Source of the DNA: JBBBNV01 sp037137075
GTDB taxonomy: Bacteria; Bacillota; Bacilli; Paenibacillales; NBRC-103111
Assembly (NCBI RefSeq): GCF_037137075.1
Contig: NZ_JBBBNV010000046.1
Span: 1 to 19,114 of the forward strand
Direction of reading: 5' to 3'
DNA: 19,114 nt
Shown piece by piece: positions 1 to 7,116 of this stretch. Position 1 is the stretch's first letter. Every line of letters starts with the position of its first letter. The translations under genes were made by a program, and so were the position numbers. The notes beneath the pieces were generated by a model that was not told the DNA's origin, made no database searches, and saw nothing but the letters and a program-made list of their open reading frames with translations.

Positions 1-48
1 GCACGCCGCCAGCGTTCGTCCTGAGCCAGGATCAAACTCTCCAATAAA
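1..48 (-). rRNA. 16S ribosomal RNA, 5' end only
   Basis: Read on the minus strand, this begins TTTATTGGAGAGTTTGATCC and continues with the universal 16S 5' sequence (the 27F primer site and the CTGGCTCAGGACGAACGC block). The gene runs off the left edge, so only about 48 bases are present. The mature 5' end is placed by analogy with Bacillus 16S rRNA. Confidence 0.97.
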
Positions 49-219
49 GTGCCCTTCACAGGGCTTATTGTTAAGCTGAATTAGCTCAATATTGCATTGC
101 TGACGAGATTTTTAAAATCTCATTTGCCTTCTCACTCGTTGTTCAGTTTTCAAAGAACAAGGCTTGTACTTCTTTTATTCACGGCCGTTCGTTTTTTTCA
201 TTCTCGCGACCGGAACTTC
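49..219 (-). promoter_or_regulatory. rrn leader with boxA-like antitermination/processing element
   Basis: This is the transcribed leader between the promoters and 16S. On the minus strand it holds TTGTTCTTTGAAAACTGAAC (141-160), the boxA-like motif typical of Bacillus/Paenibacillus rRNA leaders. Two hairpins lie closer to 16S: a perfect 7-bp inverted repeat GAGATTT/AAATCTC at 105-121, and GCCCT/AGGGC at about 50-66. These probably serve antitermination and pre-16S processing (inference). Confidence 0.75.
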
Positions 220-248
220 ATCTTACCACATCGACTTCAAAAGTGCAA
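220..248 (-). promoter_or_regulatory. rrn promoter P2 (SigA type)
   Basis: On the minus strand the -35 box TTGCAC (248-243) and the -10 box TAAGAT (225-220) are separated by exactly 17 nt. A TG-like GTGG lies just before the -10. It is the promoter nearest to 16S. Confidence 0.7.
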
Positions 249-312
249 GTGCTTTTTTTGTCGACCGCTGTCGGTTCAAATCAATTTCATGTGAATCAAC
301 CGGCGGAATTAC

Positions 313-341
313 AATTTATCATGTTTAGAATTAAATTGCAA
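313..341 (-). promoter_or_regulatory. rrn promoter P1 (SigA type)
   Basis: On the minus strand the -35 box TTGCAA (341-336) and the -10 box TAAATT (318-313) are separated by 17 nt. Runs of A and T immediately upstream (342-372) look like an UP element and reach the 3' end of the sirtuin gene. Together with the downstream promoter this gives the tandem P1-P2 arrangement usual for rRNA operons. No terminator is visible between the sirtuin stop and P1. Confidence 0.65.
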
Positions 342-374
342 CTGTTTTTTCGATTTTTTTATTATTTATTTGAT

Positions 375-1103
375 TTAGTCTGTCACAATCGCTGTAAGAA
401 CGGCGGAAATACTGTCGGAAATGAGAAAATCGGCTCGCCCGTCATACGAAGTTGCCCCCTTATTAATGAGCACAAATTTATTCCCTTGATAGTAACGGAT
501 TAAACCCGCGGCAGGCTGAACCGTCAATGAAGTTCCGGCAACAATCAGCACGTCCGCCTGCTCAATATACGATGCCGCCTGTCCGAGCAGCTCAAAATCC
601 AAATTTTCTTGGTACAAGACAACATCCGGCTTAATAATCCCTCTGCACACGCTGCAATGAGGCACCGGCCCTGCTGCTTGAAGCATTTGATCCAAGGAGT
701 AGAAACGCTGGCAGGCCATACAATGATTGCGATGCACGGAGCCATGCAGCTCCAGAACATTGCTGCTGCCCGCCTGCTGGTGCAGGCCGTCGATGTTTTG
801 GGTAATGATTGCCCGCAGCCGGCCTACCCGCTCCAGCTCGGCCAGTGCATAATGGCCCGCGTTAGGACGCGCGTCACGATAAATCATTTTGGACGTATAG
901 AAATTATAGAAGGCCTTTGTGTGCTGCATAAAATAATCACGGCTCAATATTTCTTCCGGCGAGGCCTTGCCGCCACTCGCTTGAAACAGCCCGGCCTTTG
1001 AACGAAAATCCGGTATGCCGCTTTCCGTGGACGTGCCTGCGCCACCGAAAAATACAATATTATCGCTGTCCTTTATTAATCGCTTCCATTCACCGAGCTG
1101 CAT
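375..1103 (-). CDS. cobB: NAD-dependent protein deacylase, sirtuin (Sir2/CobB family)
   Basis: Cytoplasmic NAD+-dependent lysine deacylase of 242 residues, a normal size for a bacterial sirtuin. The NAD-binding signature GAGTSTESGIPDFRS is at residues 21-35 and TQNIDGLHQ at 101-109. The catalytic His is H120 in ELHGS. A structural zinc site is formed by C128, C131, C150 and C153. GTSLTVQPAAG near 190-200 and INKGA near 213-217 complete the Rossmann fold. The ATG is preceded on the minus strand by AAGGAAGG at good spacing. The gene is co-directional with the rRNA operon downstream. Target proteins cannot be told from sequence; acetyl-CoA synthetase is a common substrate in the family. Bacillus subtilis calls its homologue SrtN. 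Confidence 0.93.
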   Translation of the reverse strand: MQLGEWKRLIKDSDNIVFFGGAGTSTESGIPDFRSKAGLFQASGGKASPEEILSRDYFMQHTKAFYNFYTSKMIYRDARPNAGHYALAELERVGRLRAIITQNIDGLHQQAGSSNVLELHGSVHRNHCMACQRFYSLDQMLQAAGPVPHCSVCRGIIKPDVVLYQENLDFELLGQAASYIEQADVLIVAGTSLTVQPAAGLIRYYQGNKFVLINKGATSYDGRADFLISDSISAVLTAIVTD

Positions 1104-1280
1104 ACTATCCCTTCCTTGTCTCTTCTAGCCGGAACCGCAAGCTTTCTGGCCTCGCTTTGTTTTTTTAGAAAATATGATATTCCAGCATAGAACCATTTCG
1201 TTATCGAATGGCTCAGCCTGGAGTAAGTGAATGATCTAATCTGACGGATAGACTGCAGTTAGTTGTTCAAATTTAAAAGA
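1104..1280 (-). other. Intergenic region between Y RNA and sirtuin gene
   Basis: No gene is visible. A nested inverted repeat lies at about 1180-1222 (CCATT/AATGG inside TCCAG/CTGGA), followed on the minus strand by a T-rich stretch. It could be a weak terminator for the RNA transcribed from 1417, but the T tract is interrupted. No convincing promoter for the sirtuin gene was found. Confidence 0.3.
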
Positions 1281-1417
1281 CATGAATGAGGAAAAAGGCG
1301 GAAAGGTACAAAACTGCTCTACCAACTGAGCTATTCTCCCTTGCGGGAAAAGCCGGACTCGAACCGGCGACACGTCGCTTAACAGGCGAAGTAGCCCTTC
1401 CAAACGCCTCATTCATG
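1281..1417 (-). ncRNA. yrlA: Bacterial Y RNA, YrlA type, with permuted tRNA-like domain
   Basis: The ends pair through a perfect 11-bp stem (1407-1417 with 1281-1291). Inside it lies the 27-nt block 1384-1410, shared with two other RNAs in this window, and an opposing U-rich strand CCGCCTTTTTCCTC; these form the Ro-binding-type helix with internal loop. The distal part is a tRNA mimic in permuted order on the minus strand. It has a 5-bp T stem (GCCGG/CCGGC) with T loop TTCGAGT at 1352-1368, then acceptor strand TTTTCCC, tetraloop GCAA (1341-1344) and acceptor strand GGGAGAA. A D arm GCTC-AGTTGGTA-GAGC (1316-1331) follows. A possible anticodon-like hairpin precedes the T arm. The two acceptor strands pair over all 7 positions (one G-U). 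No 3' CCA end exists, so it cannot be charged. This matches the described YrlA architecture. Exact transcript ends are not known. Confidence 0.85.
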
Positions 1418-1489
1418 ATTTTCATCAGTGATGCAGGACCTTGAAGACTTCTGCCTCACAAGCTTATTTTCGCCGATAAACGCCCGGTT

Positions 1490-1511
1490 GAACAGGGTAA
1501 AAGTATTACGA
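1490..1511 (-). promoter_or_regulatory. Repeated upstream element, copy 1
   Basis: These 22 bases are identical to 7117-7138. On the minus strand the core is TAATACTTTTACCCTG. Similarity continues upstream (AGCTTT-A-AGGT, and a GCG/CCG-rich stretch) and downstream (GGCG..AAAA.AAGC). It lies 72 nt upstream of the YrlA-type stem. Conservation at both ends of the cassette suggests a regulator site or a non-SigA promoter. No clear SigA -35/-10 pair fits it, and no sigma-54 GG-N10-GC signature is present. Confidence 0.5.
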
Positions 1512-1537
1512 TTTCACCTTAAAGCTCTTTCCGGCGC

Positions 1538-1720
1538 TTAAACGCAAACCTTCGAGCTGACAGGCTGTACGGCCAGCAGATTTAGAGACACGGTTTCTCT
1601 CGCCAATCTGATATAGAAAATGCGTGCGGTGCTCCGGTCAAGCAATTCACGCCGCGAGTTGAAGGCTGTACGCCAAAAGGCCGCCCATCCGCCAGCATGC
1701 TGACAAATCGAACGGCTCAT
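1538..1720 (-). CDS. Possible 60-residue small protein after pnkp
   Basis: An open frame starts with ATG 11 nt after the pnkp stop, with a GGAG 5 nt before the start. It ends just before the repeated upstream element. The product is basic and not recognisable. The same segment holds an imperfect direct repeat (GGC(C)GTACAGCCT, seen twice on the minus strand), so it may equally be non-coding leader of the downstream Y RNA. Confidence 0.22.
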   Translation of the reverse strand: MSRSICQHAGGWAAFWRTAFNSRRELLDRSTARIFYIRLARETVSLNLLAVQPVSSKVCV

Positions 1721-1731
1721 GGACGCTCCGG

Positions 1732-4317
1732 CTACAATCTCGGATCGATTTCTTTTTCTCCGGCCACCTCAAACAATAAATTAGCTGCGGCTTCTTGGTA
1801 GCCCTGGTGATCCGGGGCAATCTCATGAAACGGCACCGCCAGCATGCTTCGGCCCAGCCGGTATTCGTTTAATGACGTACGAAGCTTTCGCTGGATGTTT
1901 TTTTGCTTCAGCAGCTTGCTATACTTGTGCGGAAACCGGTAATCGTATCCATAGATGATTGACAGATACTCCGGGTTGCGCACCTTCATGTACGGCACAC
2001 CCCTGCTTTGCGGGTCCTCCGGCTTGATGACGACGCCCTCCATCCGCTGCTCCACGGTCAGCTTGGCAAAAAAATTCTGAGCCAGCTCCTTACTGTCCGG
2101 TGAATCCAAATCCAAAACAATAAACTCGTCTTCCGACAAAAAGCTGTACATGTCCGAAGTCCTCCATTCCGGCTGCTCCTCCTCTCCATTGGCATAAATG
2201 ATTTTGAGAACAGCAAAAGGCTTGTAATGGGAAGCCTCATCCTGTGCGTACAAATCCAGCTGCTTTTTATACGTTTCATAGGCTTTCATATGCACATCAA
2301 GCGGCACATAGGTCCCGATAATCTCACGGAGATGCTTGTAGTTTTGATATATGCTGGAGCCGTATTTGTCACTTAATGCTGCCTTGGGCAGGTGGAATTG
2401 ATCCTTTTCAAACCCGCTGGCCTCATACCCTGCTGCCAGCTTTTGAAACGCATCCTCAAAGCCATTCTCCTGCAAAAAGGCAAACTCGCTTTCAAGCGCC
2501 CTCCCAATCGGGTTGAACTGCCGTTCAATCAATCCCTCGCCTAATGCTTTCCACGGCAGCAGCTCCCCGTCCAAAATCAGCATCGTGATGTGGCGCTCCT
2601 CCATATAACCGCCGAATTTGCGCAGCAGCTCCCGATAAATCTCCGTTAAATCCACCTGCTTGATCTTGTATCCGTTGCGGCTGACGGCAAAGCACTGCTC
2701 CACATCCTGATGCAAATAAATGTTACAGCGGGAGCCCATGTATTTCGGCTGAAGAACAACCCGGCTAATGCCCTTCTCGGCAAAATAATCCAGGCCCCGC
2801 TGAAGCGATTCCAGCTCCTGGTGCGGCTCGTCCTTATCGGACGGGGACATCGTTCCCGATATAAAGTTAATTTTGTTCCGGGAGCAGTAGTGCAGGCGGC
2901 GAAGATCGTCCTCGCTCAGCTCTTGCACCGCTACCTTGCGGGAAGCCTTGAACAGCACGGGAAGCTCATCCTTCACCGCCGCACGGACCGATTTGAATGA
3001 TTTCATAAACGGCTTAAACGAAATTTTTACCGCAGTAAGCACATTTCCGTAGACACATCCGGTGTCGATATGAATTTTATTTTTAATCCGGAAGCTTTGC
3101 TGCGCCGCAATATGGCCGAAAATATGGAACGGATAATTGCTGACGGCCTCCTCCGTCAAAAAAGCAAGCTGCTCCTCCAGCGGAGCGCTCCGGTCAATTC
3201 GGAAATTACGCTGATGGCGAACCGAATTGATATCGATTTTGCCGATGTATTTGTTTCTGCAAGGCGCATGGGTGACATAGAAGGACGGCCCCTGCACACC
3301 GTTAAACCGGTAAAACGGCTGTGAAGCCGACACCAGCGCTTCAAACTTGCCCCACAGGACTTCATCGCGGAACAGCACTTCTGTCGAATCAAAGTAGGCA
3401 TGCACCTTCTCCTGATCAGCGCCCTTAATTTCGCCCTGAATGTACTTGTAAACAAAATTCTCATGATTACCTTTCACCAGCAAGAAATGCGCCCGGTTGT
3501 CATACAGAAACTGAATCATCTCGCTGGTATGGTTCCCTTTATCAATCCAGTCCCCGGCCAAAATGATTTTCGTATCGCGGACCTTGTCGGTAACGGCCAG
3601 CCTTCCTTCAGAAACGATATAACCAAAGCTGGTAAGCAGCCCCTTCAGCTCTGGCAGGCATTCATGCACGTCCCCTACGACAATATAGCTTTGGTTATGG
3701 GGCAGAATGGTGTCCAGATATGCCTGCTTATCGGCAATGACAACCTTGTAATCCGGATTCGCCAGCTGCTGCTCGGGAGAGTAAAAGTTTTTGTACCGCA
3801 CCTTATGGACAGCCGCATACCCTTCCCGGGCAAGCGAGCCAAGCACGTCCTTGCGCAGGCGGTTAATGTGGTTAGTAATCAATCTCTTGGATCGTTCCGA
3901 AGCATAATAGTCTTCCCGCTTCCGGTAGTCGAACAAAATCACTTCCAGGTTATAGTTGTTTTCCTGGGCGATTTCCCTTACCTTGGCCCGGAAATCCTCG
4001 GCCAGTCCTGTCGTATCCAACACGACAAATTCGGCGTTGACGGGAAAGGAGGTTACCATTTTTAACTTTTCAAAAAGCAAATGAAACGCCTGGGCGCTGG
4101 ACTCCAGCATCACCTGATCGTATTTATCGTATTCAAAGCCCAGCACCTCCTGACGGATGCTATCGGAGGACAAATACTGGACATTCGCCTTTACCATTTT
4201 GGTTTCATCTTCAAACCGCAGCTGAGGGATTAACACTTCGCGGGCAAAGGTTGTTTTGCCGCACTCTGTCGATCCAATCATCATAAAAATCGTATGCACT
4301 TTTGTTTGCAGCTCCAC
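1732..4317 (-). CDS. pnkp: Polynucleotide kinase-phosphatase-RNA ligase (Pnkp)
   Basis: Trifunctional RNA end-healing and sealing enzyme of 861 residues, close to the roughly 870 of characterised bacterial Pnkp. The N-terminal 5'-kinase has the P-loop GSTECGKTT at 15-23. The central 2',3'-phosphatase is a binuclear metallophosphoesterase: GDVH (215-218), GDWIDKG (255-261), KGNHE (282-286), TH (349-350) and GH (401-402). The C-terminal ligase has the adenylation lysine K525 in PKYMGSR and the nucleotidyltransferase motif EGVVIKP near the C-terminus. It heals 2',3'-cyclic phosphate and 5'-OH ends left by ribotoxins, then seals them together with Hen1. The start is a GTG; the ribosome site AAGGAGGGG lies within the last codons of hen1, and 3 nt separate hen1 stop from pnkp start. 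This implies translational coupling. The family identification is secure; the natural RNA target here is inference. Confidence 0.96.
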   Translation of the reverse strand: MELQTKVHTIFMMIGSTECGKTTFAREVLIPQLRFEDETKMVKANVQYLSSDSIRQEVLGFEYDKYDQVMLESSAQAFHLLFEKLKMVTSFPVNAEFVVLDTTGLAEDFRAKVREIAQENNYNLEVILFDYRKREDYYASERSKRLITNHINRLRKDVLGSLAREGYAAVHKVRYKNFYSPEQQLANPDYKVVIADKQAYLDTILPHNQSYIVVGDVHECLPELKGLLTSFGYIVSEGRLAVTDKVRDTKIILAGDWIDKGNHTSEMIQFLYDNRAHFLLVKGNHENFVYKYIQGEIKGADQEKVHAYFDSTEVLFRDEVLWGKFEALVSASQPFYRFNGVQGPSFYVTHAPCRNKYIGKIDINSVRHQRNFRIDRSAPLEEQLAFLTEEAVSNYPFHIFGHIAAQQSFRIKNKIHIDTGCVYGNVLTAVKISFKPFMKSFKSVRAAVKDELPVLFKASRKVAVQELSEDDLRRLHYCSRNKINFISGTMSPSDKDEPHQELESLQRGLDYFAEKGISRVVLQPKYMGSRCNIYLHQDVEQCFAVSRNGYKIKQVDLTEIYRELLRKFGGYMEERHITMLILDGELLPWKALGEGLIERQFNPIGRALESEFAFLQENGFEDAFQKLAAGYEASGFEKDQFHLPKAALSDKYGSSIYQNYKHLREIIGTYVPLDVHMKAYETYKKQLDLYAQDEASHYKPFAVLKIIYANGEEEQPEWRTSDMYSFLSEDEFIVLDLDSPDSKELAQNFFAKLTVEQRMEGVVIKPEDPQSRGVPYMKVRNPEYLSIIYGYDYRFPHKYSKLLKQKNIQRKLRTSLNEYRLGRSMLAVPFHEIAPDHQGYQEAAANLLFEVAGEKEIDPRL

Positions 4318-4320
4318 CTG

Positions 4321-5595
4321 TCAGCCCCTCCTTTTTGTCAAAATAACACCCTGGGTCGTATAAATGTCGCCAACACCATCGCCAATATCGACGAAGTCGC
4401 ACTGCAGACCCGCAGCGCCCGATTGTCCGACAGCAGCCAGAAGCCACCGGCGAAACTCGGTCCGGCCCATTTCCCATTTGTGATCCTCATGCCTAAAGCC
4501 GCTTAAGCTATAAAACGGGTTGAAATCGGCATTCGGGGTCGTAATAATAAAACGTTCAAAATCAACGTGCGCCAGCACGTGCCGAATGAACGCCTCGGCC
4601 TCATCCTGACTCATATGCTCGATAACCTCGGTCAAAATGACATCCACCTGTTCGCCATTGTACTCCTCCAAAAAGCAGTCCAGGGAACGATATACCGCAA
4701 TGTTGTCGATCTGCTTGGAGGCCGCCTTGCGTTTAACCGACTCCAGCATCAGTTCGTTTGTGTCCACTGCGTAGTAGCTGCCCTCCAGCTTCGCTGCAAA
4801 CGACAGCGCATAGAACCCTTCGCCGCAACCGATATCGAGTATCGATTTGTCAAATGAAAGCGCACTGCCGATATAGCTTCTCCGCTGAAAGGCCGTGCTC
4901 CCGAAATCAAAATGGATGGCGTAGCGTCCCGTTTGCTCCAGCGCGTCCTTGTATTGACGAAACCGCTGCTTGGAGGTCAGGAAATTGCGCACAAACAAGC
5001 TGCGGATATAGAACGGGGCATCTATGACCTGGACACTCTTCACGTATTTATCCAGAACGCTGTCCGAAATATCGATGTGCTCTTTGCCGAACATGGACAA
5101 GAACAGACACAGCACACTGACTACATGCAAAAGATGATAAAGGCTGGTGTTCGTTTTGATGGTCAGGGAGTAGCTTTTGTGCGCTTGATGCTGCACCTCG
5201 AACGAGAAGTCCTGCAAATGCTTCTCAAAAAATTCAACATAACGGATGAGTTCAATGTGAAGCATGTTGATAAACAGCGTATGCTCGAACCCGTCTGTAT
5301 CCCGTTCATCGCGGGCTTTCAGCGGCGCCGAGAAAAATTCATTCAGCGCGCTTAGCGGAAACAGAGGCGTGTTGTACCGGGATACGTTCAAATATTCGAA
5401 CTGCTCCTGTTCGTGCTGCTTAAAGGAGACCTCATTGTCCGCATCCTTGAAATACACGTTAAACGTCGAAGGGTCGGCGTACCACCCGTATGCCATCCCT
5501 TTGCGCACCGCCCGCAGAATCATGCCGGAATCCGGATTTTTCTTGATAATAAAAGAAAGCTGCGGGTTGGTCGATTTTAATTGAATAATGGCCAT
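4321..5595 (-). CDS. hen1: RNA 3'-terminal 2'-O-methyltransferase Hen1
   Basis: Bacterial Hen1 (424 residues), partner of Pnkp. In known systems it methylates the 2'-OH of the 3' end at a break before ligation, so the repaired tRNA resists re-cleavage. The N-terminal half (about 1-220) is the Hen1-specific domain that activates the Pnkp ligase. It opens with LSFIIKKNPD and an AYGWY segment like other bacterial Hen1 N-termini. The C-terminal half is a SAM-dependent methyltransferase: LDIGCGEGF (253-261) binds SAM, and EVIEHM (323-328) supplies the metal-binding Glu/Glu/His. TTPNADFN (352-359) and FRHEDHKWE (367-375) are Hen1 signatures. The ATG has AAGGGGAAG upstream. It is the middle gene of rlaP-hen1-pnkp. 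Confidence 0.95.
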   Translation of the reverse strand: MAIIQLKSTNPQLSFIIKKNPDSGMILRAVRKGMAYGWYADPSTFNVYFKDADNEVSFKQHEQEQFEYLNVSRYNTPLFPLSALNEFFSAPLKARDERDTDGFEHTLFINMLHIELIRYVEFFEKHLQDFSFEVQHQAHKSYSLTIKTNTSLYHLLHVVSVLCLFLSMFGKEHIDISDSVLDKYVKSVQVIDAPFYIRSLFVRNFLTSKQRFRQYKDALEQTGRYAIHFDFGSTAFQRRSYIGSALSFDKSILDIGCGEGFYALSFAAKLEGSYYAVDTNELMLESVKRKAASKQIDNIAVYRSLDCFLEEYNGEQVDVILTEVIEHMSQDEAEAFIRHVLAHVDFERFIITTPNADFNPFYSLSGFRHEDHKWEMGRTEFRRWLLAAVGQSGAAGLQCDFVDIGDGVGDIYTTQGVILTKRRG

Positions 5596-5747
5596 GCTTC
5601 ATCTTCCCCTTGATTAACAAATGTCCTTCGTTTTCATAGTTGCCCTCAGCTGTGACTGTGGGGGACTGTTCCACGATGGAGGGCCCATCGTCTGTTCGTG
5701 TAACCGCTTCGTTCCCGAGCAGCCAGCAGAAACAAATGGTTACCTCC
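5596..5747 (-). other. rlaP-hen1 spacer with a strong orphan ribosome binding site
   Basis: This 152-nt spacer starts on the minus strand with AAGGAGGT directly after the rlaP stop, yet no ATG follows at the right distance. A TTG 7 nt downstream would open a 29-residue frame. An ATT 5 nt downstream opens a frame that runs into hen1 out of register and contains EQSPTVTAEGNYENEG. Either a leader peptide, a decayed small gene, or remnants of a longer hen1 N-terminus is possible. No terminator is visible. Confidence 0.3.
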
Positions 5748-6530
5748 TTAGCCCCATACCTCCTGTAATGCCGAGCGAAACAGACTATCCAGCTGCTCGT
5801 CCTGACTGTCCCCGGATGGTCTCATGTTGATAGCGATTTGCTCAAAATACGCCATACGTTCCTCTATATACTGGTTTATCGGGTTGACCCTCGGCTCCAA
5901 ATCCAACTCATCCCCTGATTTTTTGCGGGCCAGCAGCTGTTGAATGACCGCAAACAGTTCGCTGTTTGCCGGAATGAATGCTTCCACCAGCTTATCGAAT
6001 TCCACCGGCGGCATCCCGTTGTAAGCTTCAATCCAGCCGCAGGCCAAGATGGGCCGGAGCACATAGAAGTATTTTTTAAGCTTGACTTGCTCGCCGCGCA
6101 AATAATCGCGATAATTCCCCTTCGCCATATTAAGGTAATGGTACATGCACGACTTCGGCGAAAAAGTAAATGGCGACATGCCGCGAATCTGCTCCGCTAT
6201 TGTGTACCGCTCATAATAAGGGAGAGGAGAATGCAGCCATTCCAGCAGGGGAGGATTGGACTTGCGGAACAAAACAAGTGCCTTGCGCAAATCCCAGCCA
6301 TGTATATCAAGCCAATCGCTGATGGGCCGTTCAATGACATCCCGCTTCTCAAAGATGGACAAGTACCATTCAACCGGACGGACATAAATAAACCGGACAT
6401 CATAGTCGCTATCCTGCGAGGGAAATCCCCAGGCCCGGCTGCCTGACTCGCAGGCATACAGGATGCGGACCTGCTCCTGCTGTTCAATGGCTTGAAGCTC
6501 GCTTCGTATGATTTGTTGATAATCAGGCAT
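5748..6530 (-). CDS. rlaP: RlaP-type nucleotidyltransferase (polymerase-beta superfamily, RNA repair)
   Basis: A 260-residue protein of the polymerase-beta nucleotidyltransferase fold, in the family known as RlaP (COG3541/YcgL-like). GSRAWGF (30-36) is the Gly-Ser motif. SDYDVRFIYV gives the metal-binding pair D42 and D44. A C-terminal helical part contains YLNMAKGNYRDYL. In other bacteria this family travels with RNA ligases such as RtcB and with Ro/Y RNA loci; nucleotide transfer to damaged RNA ends has been proposed but I know of no settled reaction. The ATG at 6528-6530 is preferred because GGAGGGG lies 8 nt upstream; the in-frame GTG three codons earlier abuts that site. It is the first protein gene after the terminator at 6597-6628, so the operon promoter should lie in 6531-6596. 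Confidence 0.87.
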   Translation of the reverse strand: MPDYQQIIRSELQAIEQQEQVRILYACESGSRAWGFPSQDSDYDVRFIYVRPVEWYLSIFEKRDVIERPISDWLDIHGWDLRKALVLFRKSNPPLLEWLHSPLPYYERYTIAEQIRGMSPFTFSPKSCMYHYLNMAKGNYRDYLRGEQVKLKKYFYVLRPILACGWIEAYNGMPPVEFDKLVEAFIPANSELFAVIQQLLARKKSGDELDLEPRVNPINQYIEERMAYFEQIAINMRPSGDSQDEQLDSLFRSALQEVWG

Positions 6531-6596
6531 TTGTCTCACCCCTCCGCTATATTCACAGCACGTTTGTCATAATGAAGCAACCTTTAATGCAGGTGT

Positions 6597-6628
6597 AAAA
6601 AAAGACCATGGGCACAGGGGCCATGGCC
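6597..6628 (-). terminator. Rho-independent terminator after the tandem Y RNAs
   Basis: On the minus strand GGCCATGG pairs with CCATGGTC (8 bp, one G-U) around a 9-nt loop, followed directly by seven T. It would end the transcript carrying the two small RNAs and separates it from rlaP. Confidence 0.8.
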
Positions 6629-6676
6629 GGTGATAACAGGGCGGACACGAAGCGGCATAAACAATCCGCCTCGCAG

Positions 6677-6787
6677 TTATCCGCTATAATCCGGGAAGGC
6701 CCATGAGCTGAAGCAAGCCACAGCTGGCATTACAATCGCTTCGTTTGGCAGCTTTGCGCAATTTAATCCGTATCCGTTGCTTACCAT
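6677..6787 (-). CDS. Possible 36-residue small protein downstream of Y RNA
   Basis: The ATG has a perfect AGGAGG 9 nt upstream, much stronger than that of the overlapping larger frame, which would also overlap the RNA at 6823-6922. The product begins MVSNGYGLNCAKLPN, has two cysteines and a hydrophobic patch IVMPAVACF, and ends in AFPDYSG. I do not recognise it. It sits on the same transcript as the two small RNAs, before the terminator. It could be a small peptide linked to the RNA-repair locus or a chance frame. Confidence 0.38.
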   Translation of the reverse strand: MVSNGYGLNCAKLPNEAIVMPAVACFSSWAFPDYSG

Positions 6788-6822
6788 GCTCATCGGCCTC
6801 CTGTTTCATTATTTCTGTAAAC

Positions 6823-6922
6823 GAAGCGAGGAAGAAACGAAAAGGCGGCTTGTGTTCGTATTCGAACACGTTCATTTCCATTCCCATAACAGACGAAGCA
6901 GCCCTTCCTAGCGCCTCGCTTC
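6823..6922 (-). ncRNA. Short Y RNA-like RNA (copy lacking the tRNA mimic)
   Basis: The ends pair by a perfect 9-bp stem GAAGCGAGG/CCTCGCTTC (6914-6922 with 6823-6831). The inner block 6891-6917 matches the 27-nt block of the YrlA-type RNA (1384-1410) at all but a few positions, with core GGAAGGGCTGCTTCG. The opposing strand is U-rich. The apical part is a perfect hairpin GTGTTCG-AATA-CGAACAC (6852-6869) in place of a tRNA-like module. It starts about 20 nt downstream of the RNA at 6944-7054 and is probably co-transcribed with it. Identification rests on the shared Ro-binding-type helix. Confidence 0.68.
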
Positions 6923-6943
6923 AGCTTCAAAATCATCTGTTTT

Positions 6944-7054
6944 AATCACGGAGGAAAAAGACGGATAGGCACTGACTGGTTGAGCGGCTCCGTTGTCCGG
7001 CATCAACCATGTCGCGTGGAAGGCGAAGTAGCCCATCCGAGCGCCTCCATGATT
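6944..7054 (-). ncRNA. Short Y RNA-like RNA (first of the tandem pair)
   Basis: An 11-bp closing stem (7044-7054 with 6944-6954, one G-U) has a different sequence from those of the other two RNAs, so it covaries. The inner block 7021-7047 has core GGATGGGCTACTTCG. The opposite strand (6951-6969) is 17/19 identical to 1288-1306. Where the YrlA-type RNA pairs A with T in this helix, this copy pairs T with A, a compensatory change. The apical domain is a stem TGGTTGA/TCAACCA (6977-6983 with 7003-7009) topped by CCG/CGG, not a tRNA mimic. A copy of the 22-nt repeated element lies 62 nt upstream. Confidence 0.7.
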
Positions 7055-7116
7055 CCGATCCGCCAGCAGCACCGTGCCGGCTTCACTTCTATATCATCGC
7101 TTTTTTCCCGCCAAAT

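Noticed and set aside
1315..1380. tRNA gene or two adjacent tRNA fragments (T arm and D arm motifs, Asn-like GTT loop)
   Set aside because: The order is permuted, the acceptor strands pair with each other through a GCAA loop, and there is no CCA end. The surrounding closing stem fits a YrlA-type Y RNA better than a broken tRNA.
6684..6887. 67-codon minus-strand frame starting MGMEMNVFEYEHK
   Set aside because: It overlaps the structured RNA at 6823-6922 and lacks a good ribosome site; the 36-codon frame in another register has a perfect one.
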